Below are positions 32,786 through 41,521 of a stretch of 64,000 nucleotides of DNA, piece by piece. This DNA is from UBA7672 sp041166025 (GTDB lineage: Bacteria; Pseudomonadota; Alphaproteobacteria; Caulobacterales; Hyphomonadaceae), in contig JBEAMJ010000015.1 of NCBI GenBank assembly GCA_041166025.1, positions 38,335-102,334 of the forward strand. Direction: 5' to 3'. Below the pieces are notes generated by a model, which worked only from the letters and a program-made list of their open reading frames with translations, made no database searches and had not been told where the DNA came from. Each line of letters begins with the position of its first letter. Within the stretch, counting starts at the first letter, position 1. A program made the translations under genes and the position numbers.

Positions 32786-33187
32786 TCAGATCAGGGTCGG
32801 CGGTCCCGTCGCGGGGGGCGGGGGCGCGGCGATGCCACGTCCTGGCGCGAGGGCGAGCGAAACAACGAAATCAGCTGCAAAAGCGCGCTGAAAGACAATG
32901 GGTTCAGCCGCTGCAGGCGGCGACGCCATCGAAGCGCTTGCGGCAAAGACACAAGGCGCGCTGTTCGTCTTGCCGTCCGACTTGCCCGGAAGCCTGGACG
33001 CGTCCAGAGGCTTACCGGTATCAAGGTCCACGACCTGCGCGGCGCCGTGCCCATCACACATCTGGACGACGAGATACCGGCCATCGGCCGTATCGGCTTC
33101 GGCCAGCATGTAGCCTGCCGGGACGATCGCGCGCACGAGCATTGCGAGAAGCGCGATGGCTCCAAGCTGTCGTCCTGCGCGTTTCAT
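32786..33187 (-). CDS. DUF2946 family protein (second copy)
   Basis: 133-residue paralogue of the protein at 28921-29337: KRAGRQLGAIALLAMLVRAIVPAGYML is the same membrane segment plus signature, and a CDGHG motif follows. Start ATG 33187. First gene of the copper operon, so any promoter should lie just upstream. The DUF2946 genes bracket the MbnP-MbnH-CopC-CopD block. Confidence 0.72.
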   Translation of the reverse strand: MKRAGRQLGAIALLAMLVRAIVPAGYMLAEADTADGRYLVVQMCDGHGAAQVVDLDTGKPLDASRLPGKSDGKTNSAPCVFAASASMASPPAAAEPIVFQRAFAADFVVSLALAPGRGIAAPPPPATGPPTLI

Positions 33188-33671
33188 CCAGATGAGAATG
33201 GCTGACTCCCTTGGTCGGTAGCATAGACGACTGCCGGCCTGTCGCAAAGTGTGCCGCGCTGCCGCAACGGCTTTGTGAAAATCCCTCACCGGTGTTTTGG
33301 CGGGCGTGCCCCGAAATCAGCACCTCTCAAGCGAAAGAGGCGATTGCGGTTCTCGCCGCACTTGATGGATTGAGTGCTGGGGCCCCGTGCGTAGCGTTGA
33401 ATCACGCTGGGACACCCGACACTTGGCAAGCTGTGCTTTCGAACACGCCCGGTGTCTTCCGGATCTGACCTTCAAAATCCCTCCCGGGCCCGCCGGCGCG
33501 TCCGGCGCGTCGGGGCCGCAGACATGTCTGCGACCGGCCCACGCGCGCATGCTTGTCCTTAAACGATCCCGCTTGCCTCGGGGGCGCCGTTCAAGTCGTG
33601 GGGGGCGATCAGCAAAATCCGCACGATCAACCCGGGAGTTCCAATAGTTTGGAATTCGCAGCAGAAGCGTG
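33188..33671. other. Intergenic region between copper operon and Rid-family gene
   Basis: About 480 bp without a supportable gene; presumably divergent promoters. GC-rich tandem-like bases (cggcgcgtccggcgcgtc, near 33495) occur but no operator recognisable by eye for the copper operon. Confidence 0.4.
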
Positions 33672-33689
33672 TACACAACAGTTGTTATG
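33672..33689. promoter_or_regulatory. 18-bp operator-like site A (TACACAACAGTTGTTATG)
   Basis: Identical to the sequence at 35969-35986. Core is an 11-bp dyad, ACAAC-A-GTTGT. It lies 16 bp before the ATG of the Rid-family lipoprotein gene, a typical repressor position. Likely site of the TetR protein at 37468-38097 (inference). Confidence 0.65.
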
Positions 33690-33705
33690 AATCGGGAGCA
33701 TCGTC

Positions 33706-34161
33706 ATGCGAATTGACCTTGTCGTGCTGCTTGCTGGCGCGATGCTGATGGGAGGATGTGCAATGCGGCCGGAGCCAGTTTGGAGCGAAAGCCTGACCCC
33801 TCCGGGGCTCGAAGTGATGCGCGACAGCTACCATCTTTCTCCTGTTGTCCGATCGAATGGCTTCGTCTTCCTGTCGGGTGTGATTGGAGCCAACGGCCTG
33901 CGTGCTGCGTCTACGGCCGAGGAAGAGTTCGAGATCGCCTGGAAGCAAATTGCATCAACGCTCGAGCACGCGGGCGTTTCGACGTCTGATATCGTCGAGA
34001 TTGTCAGTTATCACACCGATCCTGCCAGCCTGGCTGCATTCGCAAGGGTCAAGGATCGGTTCGTTTCCGAACCTTACCCGACATGGACGGCCATTGGTGT
34101 AAGCTGGCTTGCAGTGCCTGGCGCACGCGCCGAGATCAAGGTGACTGCGCGGGCCCGGTAG
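33706..34161 (+). CDS. Rid-family (YjgF/YER057c/UK114) lipoprotein
   Basis: 151 residues with a lipobox (LMGGC), unusual because Rid proteins are normally cytoplasmic. The fold signature SNGFVFLSGVIGANG and the AWKQIASTLEHAGVSTSDIVEIVSYHTDP helix-strand are clear. The catalytic Arg of the deaminase-type RidA (in the P-A-R motif) appears replaced: the corresponding segment reads YPTWTAIGVSWL. So enamine deaminase activity cannot be assumed. It shares the 18-bp operator with the amine oxidase and aminotransferase genes and may act on periplasmic imine products of the exported amine oxidase (inference). Confidence 0.82.
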   Translation: MRIDLVVLLAGAMLMGGCAMRPEPVWSESLTPPGLEVMRDSYHLSPVVRSNGFVFLSGVIGANGLRAASTAEEEFEIAWKQIASTLEHAGVSTSDIVEIVSYHTDPASLAAFARVKDRFVSEPYPTWTAIGVSWLAVPGARAEIKVTARAR

Positions 34162-34531
34162 ATGGTGGAGACTTTGGCGGGCTCCTGCATTCGCGCTGAA
34201 AGAGTCGATCAACGATGGCCACTCGGCGAAAGCGCCCCCTGAGATGCTCGATCCGATCGGGCGGCGCCTGCGTGTTGCCGTGTCGGGGGTGTTGACTGTT
34301 TGCAAGCGTTCGCGACGAACGCGTCCGGCCCGACCACCGGCGACAGCGCCGCAGCAGGCTTAGAGCTCACGATCAGAGCAGGCGCTGGCTCCTGCTGACC
34401 GAGCCTAAGGTCATTGCGTTGCAAGAAAGGCCGCTTTTCGATCGGAGACCAGGCTCAGGCCTGGTTTCAAGCCGCCAACAGAAGGGACTCCACGTGAACC
34501 TGTGTTCACCCCGCGCTCCTGGGGTCTGAAA
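34162..34531. other. Intergenic region
   Basis: About 370 bp between convergent genes. No gene or clear terminator was seen. Confidence 0.4.
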
Positions 34532-35944
34532 CTAGAGCTGAGCCCGCACGGCTTCGGCAGCGGAAATTCCGGCGCGCACGGCCCCATCGAGATACCCCGT
34601 CCAGACTGTTGCAGCTTCCGTTCCTGCCCAATGCAGCCGTCCGACAGGTTCGCGCAGTGCTGGCCCGCAGGCCGTGAGCACGCCAGGCGCCAATCCGGAA
34701 ACGCAATGGGACGTGTAGGTTTCCTTTCCCCAGTTCATCTCGTGAAAGCCGATCGGAGATAGCGCCGCCTCGCCGAAACGCTCGGAGAGGGCTTGCAGCA
34801 CAGCGGCCCTGCGCGCAGGTCCGGCGGTAGGAAGACTGTTATTGCCCGTGAGGATCAGGATCACGCCGAGCTTTCCCGAAGGTGGCGAATTGTCGGTGGT
34901 GAACGGCACGGGTCCTTCTGAAAAGCTCATGCCGTTGAGGCCCGCCTTGCGCCAGAAGGGTTCTGGATAGACGATATTGAACTTCACGGCGTCCCCGCCA
35001 CGCGGCCAGAGGTCCTGAAGACGCGCGCGCATGTCCGGGAGGCCGGGTTCAAACCGGATGTGCCGGCAATCTGCTGGCATCATTGCGACAATCGCCCGCC
35101 TGGCGCGGACAATGCCGCGCGAGGTCCGGATCGTCACCCCGGAGGCATCCTGCAGCACGTGGCTGACCGGGGCGCCAAGGCGCACGCGCCCGCCGAGCTG
35201 TTGCGCGATGATCAGTGCAAGGATCTGCGAGCCGCCCACAATGCGGCTGTCCTGTGCGCCACCCTTCATGCTTTCGAGGTCATGCAGGCCACCAGCGGAG
35301 CGGACATAGTAGAGGAAGTAAAGAAAGGAGATCGACTCAGGCGTTGTCCCGAGCGTGAGTGATGCGGCGCGCCCAAGTGTTTCGAGATCCGACGCGCCCA
35401 GTCCCTCGCGCGAGGCCCAGTCGGCCATGCTGAGCTTGTCCCACTCGGCTGCGCGCGGCGAGCCCCAGGGGGCATCGAGCGAGATCGTCGCGGCGAGACG
35501 GTCAATCCGTTCGACAAGCGAGCCTGCGCCTGGTTGCGATTCGGAGTAGGGGACGACAAAGCGTTGCTTGCCGCTCATGTAGGCCATGTTGCCCGCGAGA
35601 TAGGTTGGAAACGTGTCGACCCCGAGATCCTTGCATAGTTTCAGAACGGCGGTTTGGGTTGGCCCGACCCACTGACCGCCCCCTTCTGCAACTTCGCCAC
35701 CCCCAATATCGTGGTTGACGGTTCGTCCCCCAACCCTGTCCCTGGCTTCCAGGACGACAACCTGCTCAACGCCAGCCCGAACCAGGCTTCTTGCGGCAAC
35801 AAGCCCCGACAGACCGGCGCCCACAATGGCCACATCTGCTTCAAGCGCTTCGCCTGCATGCTGTGGGTTTTCCGTGGCGCAGGCGCTGGCGAATGCGCCT
35901 GCTGCTGCCCCGATTACCAGCCCGCGCCTCGACAGCCGCTTCAT
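34532..35944 (-). CDS. Tat-exported flavin-containing amine oxidase
   Basis: 470 residues from ATG 35944 (GGAGA at 7 nt). The leader MKRLSRRGLVIGAAAGAFASAC is a twin-arginine signal, possibly with a lipobox cysteine. FAD binding: DVAIVGAGLSGLVAARSL (GxGxxG 42-47) ... VVVLEARDRVGGRT; substrate domain EGGGQWVGPTQTAVLKL; C-terminal FAD motif RLHWAGTEAATVWTGYLDGAVRAG. This is the monoamine oxidase / tryptophan 2-monooxygenase family. Tat export fits a cofactor-loaded periplasmic enzyme that oxidises amines. Divergent from the aminotransferase across the operator. Confidence 0.88.
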   Translation of the reverse strand: MKRLSRRGLVIGAAAGAFASACATENPQHAGEALEADVAIVGAGLSGLVAARSLVRAGVEQVVVLEARDRVGGRTVNHDIGGGEVAEGGGQWVGPTQTAVLKLCKDLGVDTFPTYLAGNMAYMSGKQRFVVPYSESQPGAGSLVERIDRLAATISLDAPWGSPRAAEWDKLSMADWASREGLGASDLETLGRAASLTLGTTPESISFLYFLYYVRSAGGLHDLESMKGGAQDSRIVGGSQILALIIAQQLGGRVRLGAPVSHVLQDASGVTIRTSRGIVRARRAIVAMMPADCRHIRFEPGLPDMRARLQDLWPRGGDAVKFNIVYPEPFWRKAGLNGMSFSEGPVPFTTDNSPPSGKLGVILILTGNNSLPTAGPARRAAVLQALSERFGEAALSPIGFHEMNWGKETYTSHCVSGLAPGVLTACGPALREPVGRLHWAGTEAATVWTGYLDGAVRAGISAAEAVRAQL

Positions 35945-35968
35945 GGTCATTCTCCACTGGACACGATA

Positions 35969-35986
35969 TACACAACAGTTGTTATG
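35969..35986. promoter_or_regulatory. 18-bp operator-like site B (TACACAACAGTTGTTATG)
   Basis: Exact copy of the site at 33672-33689, located between the divergent amine oxidase (35944, minus) and aminotransferase (36073, plus) genes, where one bound repressor could control both promoters. Confidence 0.68.
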
Positions 35987-36072
35987 TAGGTCGGAACTGG
36001 CGTCAAGGCTCGAAGTCGGTCGGCCCTGGCCGTAGACTTGGGGCAGGAGAGCAGCAACAGGAGAGGACAACC

Positions 36073-37455
36073 TTGAGCGCGCGAGATCCGGGACCGGTTC
36101 GGCTTGAAGGCGAGACAGACTGGAAGAATGCCTTTTCCTATCACGCCTTTGACGTGGAGGTCGCCCGTGCCGAAGGCGTCTTTATCCATGACACGAAAGG
36201 CCGCGCCTACATCGATGCATCCGGTGGACCGATGGCGGTCAATCTTGGACATGGCGATGCCAGAGTGGTCGACGCCATCAAGCGGCAGCTGGACGCGTTC
36301 GCTTATGTGCATCCGACCCTGGCCAATCGCCCGAGGGCAGACCTGTGCGATGCGATCGCCTCCGTCACGCCTGAGGGCTTTAACGCCAGCTATCTTGTGT
36401 CGGGAGGATCAGAAGCGGTGGAGACCGCCCTCAAGATCGCGCGTCAGTATCACGTGGCGACTGGCGCGCCGGGAAAGCACAAGATCATCAGTTTCCGTGA
36501 GTCCTATCACGGCATGACGCTGGCGACGATGGCGCTCTCGGGAAATCCCGGGACGGCCACGATCTTCGATCCGATGCTGCCGAAATGGCCCAAGACGCAG
36601 CAGTACAGCGAGTTCAGGCGCCCGTCGCACCTCTCGCCCGAGGAATGGGCCGCAGATTGCGCCGACGAGCTCGAGCGTCTGGTCCACTATGAAGGTCCTT
36701 CAACCATCGCCGCGTTCATTGCGACACCGCACGGGTGCGGTTCCGAGTACGGGGTCGTGGCGCCTGCGGCCTATTGGCGGCGCGTCCGGGAGATCTGCAC
36801 GGCCTATGACATCCTGTTCATTGCCGATGAGGTTGTCAGCGGGTTTGGCCGGACGGGCGCCTGGTTTGCCATGGAGCATTTCGGCGTCACGCCGGACATC
36901 ATCACGATGGCCAAGGGCATCGCCAGCTGTTACGCGCCGCTCGGGGCCGTCAGCGTCAGTGATCGCGTGAACAAGCCCTTCGAGGAGGGCACGGGGTTCA
37001 TCCACGGCTTCACCTATGGGGGCCACCCGCTGGCGTGCGCGGCAGGGGTCGCTGTGATCAACGCGATCAAGGAAGACCGTCTTGTTGAGGGCGCACGCAG
37101 GAAGAGCGAGCGGCTCTTTGCACAGCGCGAGCGACTGCTTGCTCATGAAACGGTCGCTGACGTTCGCGGCTGGGGACTCTTCATGGTGCTGGAGCTTGTC
37201 GAGGACAAGGCGAGCCGCGCCTATTTTGGCCCCAACCGGCAGGCTGAGACGCTGTTCCAGTCGATCGCGCTCAGCAACGGACTTGCGCTTTACTCCACCC
37301 TCTATGGGCCACGCCGGGCAGGCGTTGCGCGGCGCGGACTCCCGATGTGGATTTCTCCGCCGCTGACGATAACGGAGGATGAGATCGATACGCTTCTCGA
37401 TCGCCTTGACCGGACAATCGGGGAATGGGAGCGGGCGCTTGGCGTTGGGGCCTGA
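36073..37455 (+). CDS. Class III PLP-dependent aminotransferase
   Basis: 460 residues. TTG 36073 follows an AGGAGAGGA box and starts MSARDPGPVR; the open frame upstream of it would cross the operator and is discounted. PLP site: GGSEAVETALKIARQ, SYHGMTLATMALSG, IADEVVSGFGRTG (Asp252) and Lys281 in ITMAKGIASCYAPLGAV. The family includes omega-amino acid:pyruvate and putrescine aminotransferases. It would transaminate amines or omega-amino acids in the cytoplasm. Convergent with the TetR gene, 12 bp apart. Confidence 0.88.
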   Translation: MSARDPGPVRLEGETDWKNAFSYHAFDVEVARAEGVFIHDTKGRAYIDASGGPMAVNLGHGDARVVDAIKRQLDAFAYVHPTLANRPRADLCDAIASVTPEGFNASYLVSGGSEAVETALKIARQYHVATGAPGKHKIISFRESYHGMTLATMALSGNPGTATIFDPMLPKWPKTQQYSEFRRPSHLSPEEWAADCADELERLVHYEGPSTIAAFIATPHGCGSEYGVVAPAAYWRRVREICTAYDILFIADEVVSGFGRTGAWFAMEHFGVTPDIITMAKGIASCYAPLGAVSVSDRVNKPFEEGTGFIHGFTYGGHPLACAAGVAVINAIKEDRLVEGARRKSERLFAQRERLLAHETVADVRGWGLFMVLELVEDKASRAYFGPNRQAETLFQSIALSNGLALYSTLYGPRRAGVARRGLPMWISPPLTITEDEIDTLLDRLDRTIGEWERALGVGA

Positions 37456-37467
37456 TAGGGGCAGTCC

Positions 37468-38097
37468 CTATCCCTGACACGCAATCTTGGAGAAATAGGC
37501 GCGCAGGAGCGTGCGCTGCTTGCGCGCGGGCAGCGCCTTTGGCGAAATCACGGCCTGCACGCCGATCCCGTCAACCAGGCAAACCAGGGTCTCGGCCTCA
37601 ACCACGGGATCGATGTCTGGTTTCAGAAGGCCTGCCGACTGCAGGCGGCGCATCACCTTCACCCAGTACCGGCGCAGGTCCGCGTACTTGTCGGCATGTG
37701 CCTCCGCCCGCTCGGGTCGGGACAGCGCTGCAACCGTGAAGGCAAGCCACACTTTCCACCAGTCGACGCTTCCCGGTGAGTTGGGCAGCACACGCATCAA
37801 GGCCTCAATCGTCATGTCAACGTCAGGCGCCTGATCGAGCAGGGTGCGATTGCCGACTTCAAGCCCGCCAAAAATGCTGGCCAGGACAAAGCCCAGCAGA
37901 TCCTCCTTGTCGCGAAAATAGTGCGTCAGCACCCCGGTCGTGACCCCCAACTCGCGGGCAATGCTGCGCAGGCTCGCGCCCTCGAGACCCTCTCGCGCAA
38001 TCACGCGCCCCGTGGCTTCAACGACCTCGACGACCCGGTCTCTGCCAGGGGAGGCAGGGGAGCGTATTCCGGACGTAGCAGCTGAGGGCTTCGGCAT
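37468..38097 (-). CDS. TetR-family transcriptional regulator (BetI-like)
   Basis: 209 residues. N-terminal helix-turn-helix at ~25-70 (VVEATGRVIAREGLEGASLRSIARELGVTTGVLTHYFRDKEDLL) and an all-helical ligand domain resembling TetR_C_6. ATG 38097. It does not carry the 18-bp site at its own promoter as far as I can see. As the only regulator in the module it probably binds that site and responds to an amine. Confidence 0.85.
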   Translation of the reverse strand: MPKPSAATSGIRSPASPGRDRVVEVVEATGRVIAREGLEGASLRSIARELGVTTGVLTHYFRDKEDLLGFVLASIFGGLEVGNRTLLDQAPDVDMTIEALMRVLPNSPGSVDWWKVWLAFTVAALSRPERAEAHADKYADLRRYWVKVMRRLQSAGLLKPDIDPVVEAETLVCLVDGIGVQAVISPKALPARKQRTLLRAYFSKIACQG

Positions 38098-38384
38098 TCC
38101 GGTTAGCTAGGCGATCAGGATGGGATCGGCAATCGGCTGGCGGCAGACCCCATGTCTCACCAAATGTCAGGCATGCCTGAGTCTTCCTTTGGCCGAACCT
38201 GCAGTCGAGGCTTGGTCCAAGGCCCCTCATTGCGTGCAACCGGCCTTTCGCGGGGTTGAAGGCGCCGCTTCAGGAGCGAGAAGCCATGGTCCAGCACGAA
38301 AATACGCCCGGTGCCCCGATCATGTGGTCCACAGGCCAATGTCCAGCGCGACGATTTGTGCTCGGGATGTGTGCTTCAGCTTGC

Positions 38385-38636
38385 TCAGGCAGCGTCGGAG
38401 GCATGCAGCCTGCGGCAGGTGGCGGGCATTGTCCCGACAGCGGTTTTGAAGGCGTTGTAAAACGCCGATCGCGAATTGAAACCCACGGCGACGGCAATAT
38501 CGATCACGCTCTCGCCGCCCTGTCTCAACATGACCTTGGCGGCCTCGACACGCTTCGCATTGACGTAGTCGAAAAAGCTCACACCGATCTGTCGCGCAAA
38601 GGTCTGCGAATGATCGGCCTCCATCGAGTGGTTCAA
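38385..38636 (-). pseudogene. C-terminal fragment of an AraC-family regulator
   Basis: The minus strand encodes QIGVSFFDYVNAKRVEAAKVMLRQ ... ESVIDIAVAVGFNSRSAFYNAFKTAVGTMP, the second helix-turn-helix of an AraC regulator, ending in a stop at 38385. Upstream only HSMEADHSQTFAR resembles the family, which implies an internal deletion; further upstream the frame runs antisense to an ABC fragment. No membrane or sensor part remains. Confidence 0.65.
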
Positions 38637-38660
38637 GTCGATTGTTGGTTCATCATCAGC

Positions 38661-39008
38661 TCTGACGCCAGACGTGGCATGGCCGGCGGGGAGCGCCAGC
38701 GCGTGACCATTGCGCGCGCCTTCCTGTCGAATGCGCCGATTGTCGGGTTCGACGAGGCGACGGCGAGTCTGGACACCCTTACGGAAAGGCTGATCCAGGA
38801 GGCCATGCAGGATCTCATGGAGGGATGGACCACGGTGATTGTCGCTCACCGTCTCTCCACAGTGCGCAAGGCTGACCGCATCATGGTCTTTGAGGGTGGA
38901 AGGATCATGGAAGAGGGCAGGCATTGTGACCTGCTTGCGCGCCCCAACGGGCTTGGTCCTCGGCTGGTCGCCGAACGGAGCGATGCGATCGCGATCGAGG
39001 CCGCCTGA
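38661..39008 (+). pseudogene. C-terminal fragment of an ABC exporter ATPase
   Basis: Residues from GGERQRVTIARAFLSNAPIVGFDEATASLD through VIVAHRLSTVRKADRIMVFEGGRIMEEGRH are the signature motif, Walker B and H-loop of an ABC exporter. Walker A and the whole membrane domain are missing, and the signature starts MAGG where LSGG is expected. About 115 residues remain, next to the AraC fragment on the other strand; probably a rearrangement scar. Confidence 0.7.
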
Positions 39009-39112
39009 TCGGCCCGCGCGGGTGGCGGTCTTGAGGGAGGCCGGCGCAAGACCTGGGGCGGCCCGGTGAGCGGCTGGCTGAGAGCCCGCGTCCGCTTCCT
39101 GCAGCTGTTGGC

Positions 39113-40699
39113 TCAGCTGGCCGTGACGCGGTTCGAGCCTGCAGCGACCTGAAGGCGGGCCCGCGTTGATATCCTGCCATCCGCCACTGACACCTTGTCG
39201 AGAACATGCACGGATGTCTCCCACCTCTCCCGGGTGACGTCGCACAGCATGAAGCCGCGCTGGCGGTTGACGAATTTGAGGGAAGCGTTCGCGCCCATCA
39301 AGGCCTGATCATTGGCCGACAGATCCTGACCATCACCGCCTGAGGAAATCGACGTTGACGTGAACTCGACGGCCAGCGGGGTTGAGCTGGGCTTGCGGCT
39401 GTCGAGATGCACTTCGCCTGCATAGTTCACGTGCTCATCACCGGTCAGCACCACAACATTTGGGATGCGCGCGTCAGCAATGTGTTTGAGGACGCGTCCA
39501 CGCGGGGTTCTGTAGCCTGCCCAGCTGTCGACATTGGCGCGATAGCCTTCACCCGGGTCGCGATCGAGATCCATCATCACCATCTGCTGAGCCAGCACGT
39601 TCCAGCGCGCCTTTGATGCCGACAGTCCTTGCTTGAGCCAGGCCTCCTGCGCATCGCCGAGGAAGTGCGGGGCAGACTCGAGGTCTGTGCATCCCTGGCT
39701 CTGGTCATTGCAGGGTTGGTTGGAGCGGTATTGGCGGGTGTCGAGAAGATTGAGTTCCAGGAGGTCGCCGATCGGCGCGCGTCGGTAGAGTTGCAGGCTT
39801 GCCCCGTTGGGAAGCGAGGCGCGGCGCAGGGGCATATGTTCGTAATATGCCTGGAACGCGGCCTGCTTCCGGAAGCGGAACAGCTCGGGCGGCGTGCCCT
39901 TCTCATCCCATTCCGATGCCCAGTTATTGTCGGTCTCATGGTCATCCCAGACCGGATACCAGGCTGCTGCAGCATGAGCGGCCCTGAGATCGGAATCGGA
40001 TTTGTACTGGGCATAGCGGCGTCGATAGTCGTCGACACTGAAGATCTCGCCGGGCAGGTGGCGGCGGTTGAGGAGGGCAGCAGGCGTGGTCGCAGCCGCC
40101 GGGGTCCCGCCATTCTCGTAGATATAATCGCCATAGCAGAACACGAAATCCGGCTCGGCGGCTGCAAGATGCCGGTAAGCGGTATAGAGCCCCGACTCGT
40201 AATGCTGGCAGCCGGCGATGGCAAAGGTTGAGCGCGCCGTTGGTGCTCCAGGCGCAGGCGCCGTCTTCGCGCGACCAACCGGGCTCTGCAGGCCGCCGGC
40301 GCGGAAGCGGTACCAGTAAGGCCTCGCCGGAGAGAGCCCCTCGACCTCGACATGAACGCTGTGCGCCATCATCGGGTTCGCAATCGCCTTGTCGGCGCGC
40401 ACGATGTTCTTGAACGCCTCGTCGGATGCAACTTCCCATTCGACCTCCACCGGCTGGCTCGGCATGCCGAAGCCGATCTCGAAGGGTCTGGGCGCCAGTC
40501 GCGTCCAGATCACGAACCCGTTGCTGGCCGCCTCACCGGACGCGATGCCAAGTTGAAAGGGGTCATCCTTGAACGCCACCTGCGCGACAGCCTCGCGGAA
40601 AAGAAGCGGGGCTGCGACGAAGACGCCTGCGGCTGCGCCAAAGCGTCTGATCAGCTGCCGACGGGTGTGCTGTGCTTGTTCGAATGAACGCTGAGTCAT
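39113..40699 (-). CDS. phoD: Alkaline phosphatase D (PhoD-like phosphodiesterase/phosphatase)
   Basis: 528 residues; ATG 40699 with GGGAGAG upstream. A twin-arginine signal (TRRQLIRRFGAAAGVFVAAPLLF) is followed by the PhoD N-terminal domain (FQLGIASGEAASNGFVIWTRLAP) and the metallophosphatase core: IAGCQHYE, FVFCYGDYIYENG, VWDDHETDNNW, VVLTGDEHVNYAG. Released phosphate from phosphoesters in the periplasm, calcium/iron dependent in known members. A 22-bp palindrome lies about 150 bp upstream (40848-40869). Confidence 0.9.
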   Translation of the reverse strand: MTQRSFEQAQHTRRQLIRRFGAAAGVFVAAPLLFREAVAQVAFKDDPFQLGIASGEAASNGFVIWTRLAPRPFEIGFGMPSQPVEVEWEVASDEAFKNIVRADKAIANPMMAHSVHVEVEGLSPARPYWYRFRAGGLQSPVGRAKTAPAPGAPTARSTFAIAGCQHYESGLYTAYRHLAAAEPDFVFCYGDYIYENGGTPAAATTPAALLNRRHLPGEIFSVDDYRRRYAQYKSDSDLRAAHAAAAWYPVWDDHETDNNWASEWDEKGTPPELFRFRKQAAFQAYYEHMPLRRASLPNGASLQLYRRAPIGDLLELNLLDTRQYRSNQPCNDQSQGCTDLESAPHFLGDAQEAWLKQGLSASKARWNVLAQQMVMMDLDRDPGEGYRANVDSWAGYRTPRGRVLKHIADARIPNVVVLTGDEHVNYAGEVHLDSRKPSSTPLAVEFTSTSISSGGDGQDLSANDQALMGANASLKFVNRQRGFMLCDVTRERWETSVHVLDKVSVADGRISTRARLQVAAGSNRVTAS

Positions 40700-40847
40700 G
40701 GCGCGTCTCTCCCTTGACGTTACGACGCTAGTTGCCCCGCTTGACAGACACATGACGGTGCAGCGCCCACGCCTCCTCGCCCTTGCGAACAAAAAAGGTC
40801 TGGCGCCGGTGAAGTCACGGGCCCGTTAAAGGCGTGACATTCCAGCA

Positions 40848-40869
40848 TGCCTTTAGGCCCCTAAAGGCA
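40848..40869. promoter_or_regulatory. 22-bp perfect palindrome (10-bp arms, 2-bp spacer)
   Basis: TGCCTTTAGG-CC-CCTAAAGGCA. The two-base spacer is too short for an RNA hairpin loop without losing pairs, so a dimeric protein site is more likely. It lies between divergent genes, 150 bp from phoD and 82 bp from the Zn-ribbon gene. It does not look like the PHO box I know. Confidence 0.5.
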
Positions 40870-40951
40870 ACAAGGCTGCCGCCGTGAGCCCAGGCTGTGG
40901 ACGAGATTTGACTCTGTGTATAACTGAAAGCGGTTTTTTGTCGGATACACT

Positions 40952-41200
40952 GTGAAGCTTGTGGAGTTGATCGCAACGGGCCGGCTGATCGAGGTCCACT
41001 GCCCGCAATGCCGGGCCAGGACCCCGCTCGATCCGGCCTTCTTTCTTGTGCGCCGCGGTGACATCGATCTAAAGCAGCTTGGCGAGCACCTTTCCTGCGC
41101 CCAATGTGGTTCACCCGAGGTGGAGCTAGGTGCGACAAGGCCTTCTGAACCAAAATCCTCTTCGGCCGACATGGCTGTGCGTCGGCTCCTTCAGAGGTGA
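40952..41200 (+). CDS. Small zinc-ribbon-like protein (82 aa)
   Basis: Two CxxC pairs, CPQC and CAQC, 32 residues apart, give a classical zinc-ribbon knuckle; the rest is short and charged. Starts at GTG 40952; the ribosome-binding site is weak. No family name is clear. Such proteins often bind DNA or support larger complexes. The gene stands alone, divergent from phoD. Confidence 0.55.
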   Translation: MKLVELIATGRLIEVHCPQCRARTPLDPAFFLVRRGDIDLKQLGEHLSCAQCGSPEVELGATRPSEPKSSSADMAVRRLLQR

Positions 41201-41521
41201 GCCCGCCGTGACGCCAGAAGGGGGCCTGGGGGTGACAGGTCAGCGTCCCGCATGATCGCAGGCCGTGCTTGAAGTGGATCGGCGCCGGCGCGGTGCTCTT
41301 TCAATCCAAACGTCATCACGGCCGTTGATGCTTCGGAAAAAGCTCACGCGCATCCACACGGGCGATCGCCGTGATCTGCCATTCGTCGGCATCAAGCGGC
41401 AAGTGACGCGGGGTTGTGCCTCAGGGACGAAGCTCGCAGGCAGCCAAGTGACGGCCGCATGCTGTCATTCACGTGATCGCGTTTCAGACGACCACGCGCC
41501 GCACGACACTTGGTGGCTAGA
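41201..41521. other. Intergenic region
   Basis: About 320 bp with no supportable gene; short open frames lack start context. Confidence 0.4.

Noticed and set aside
35791..36072. N-terminal extension of the aminotransferase
   Set aside because: It crosses the 18-bp operator and the divergent promoter; TTG 36073 has a proper ribosome-binding site.
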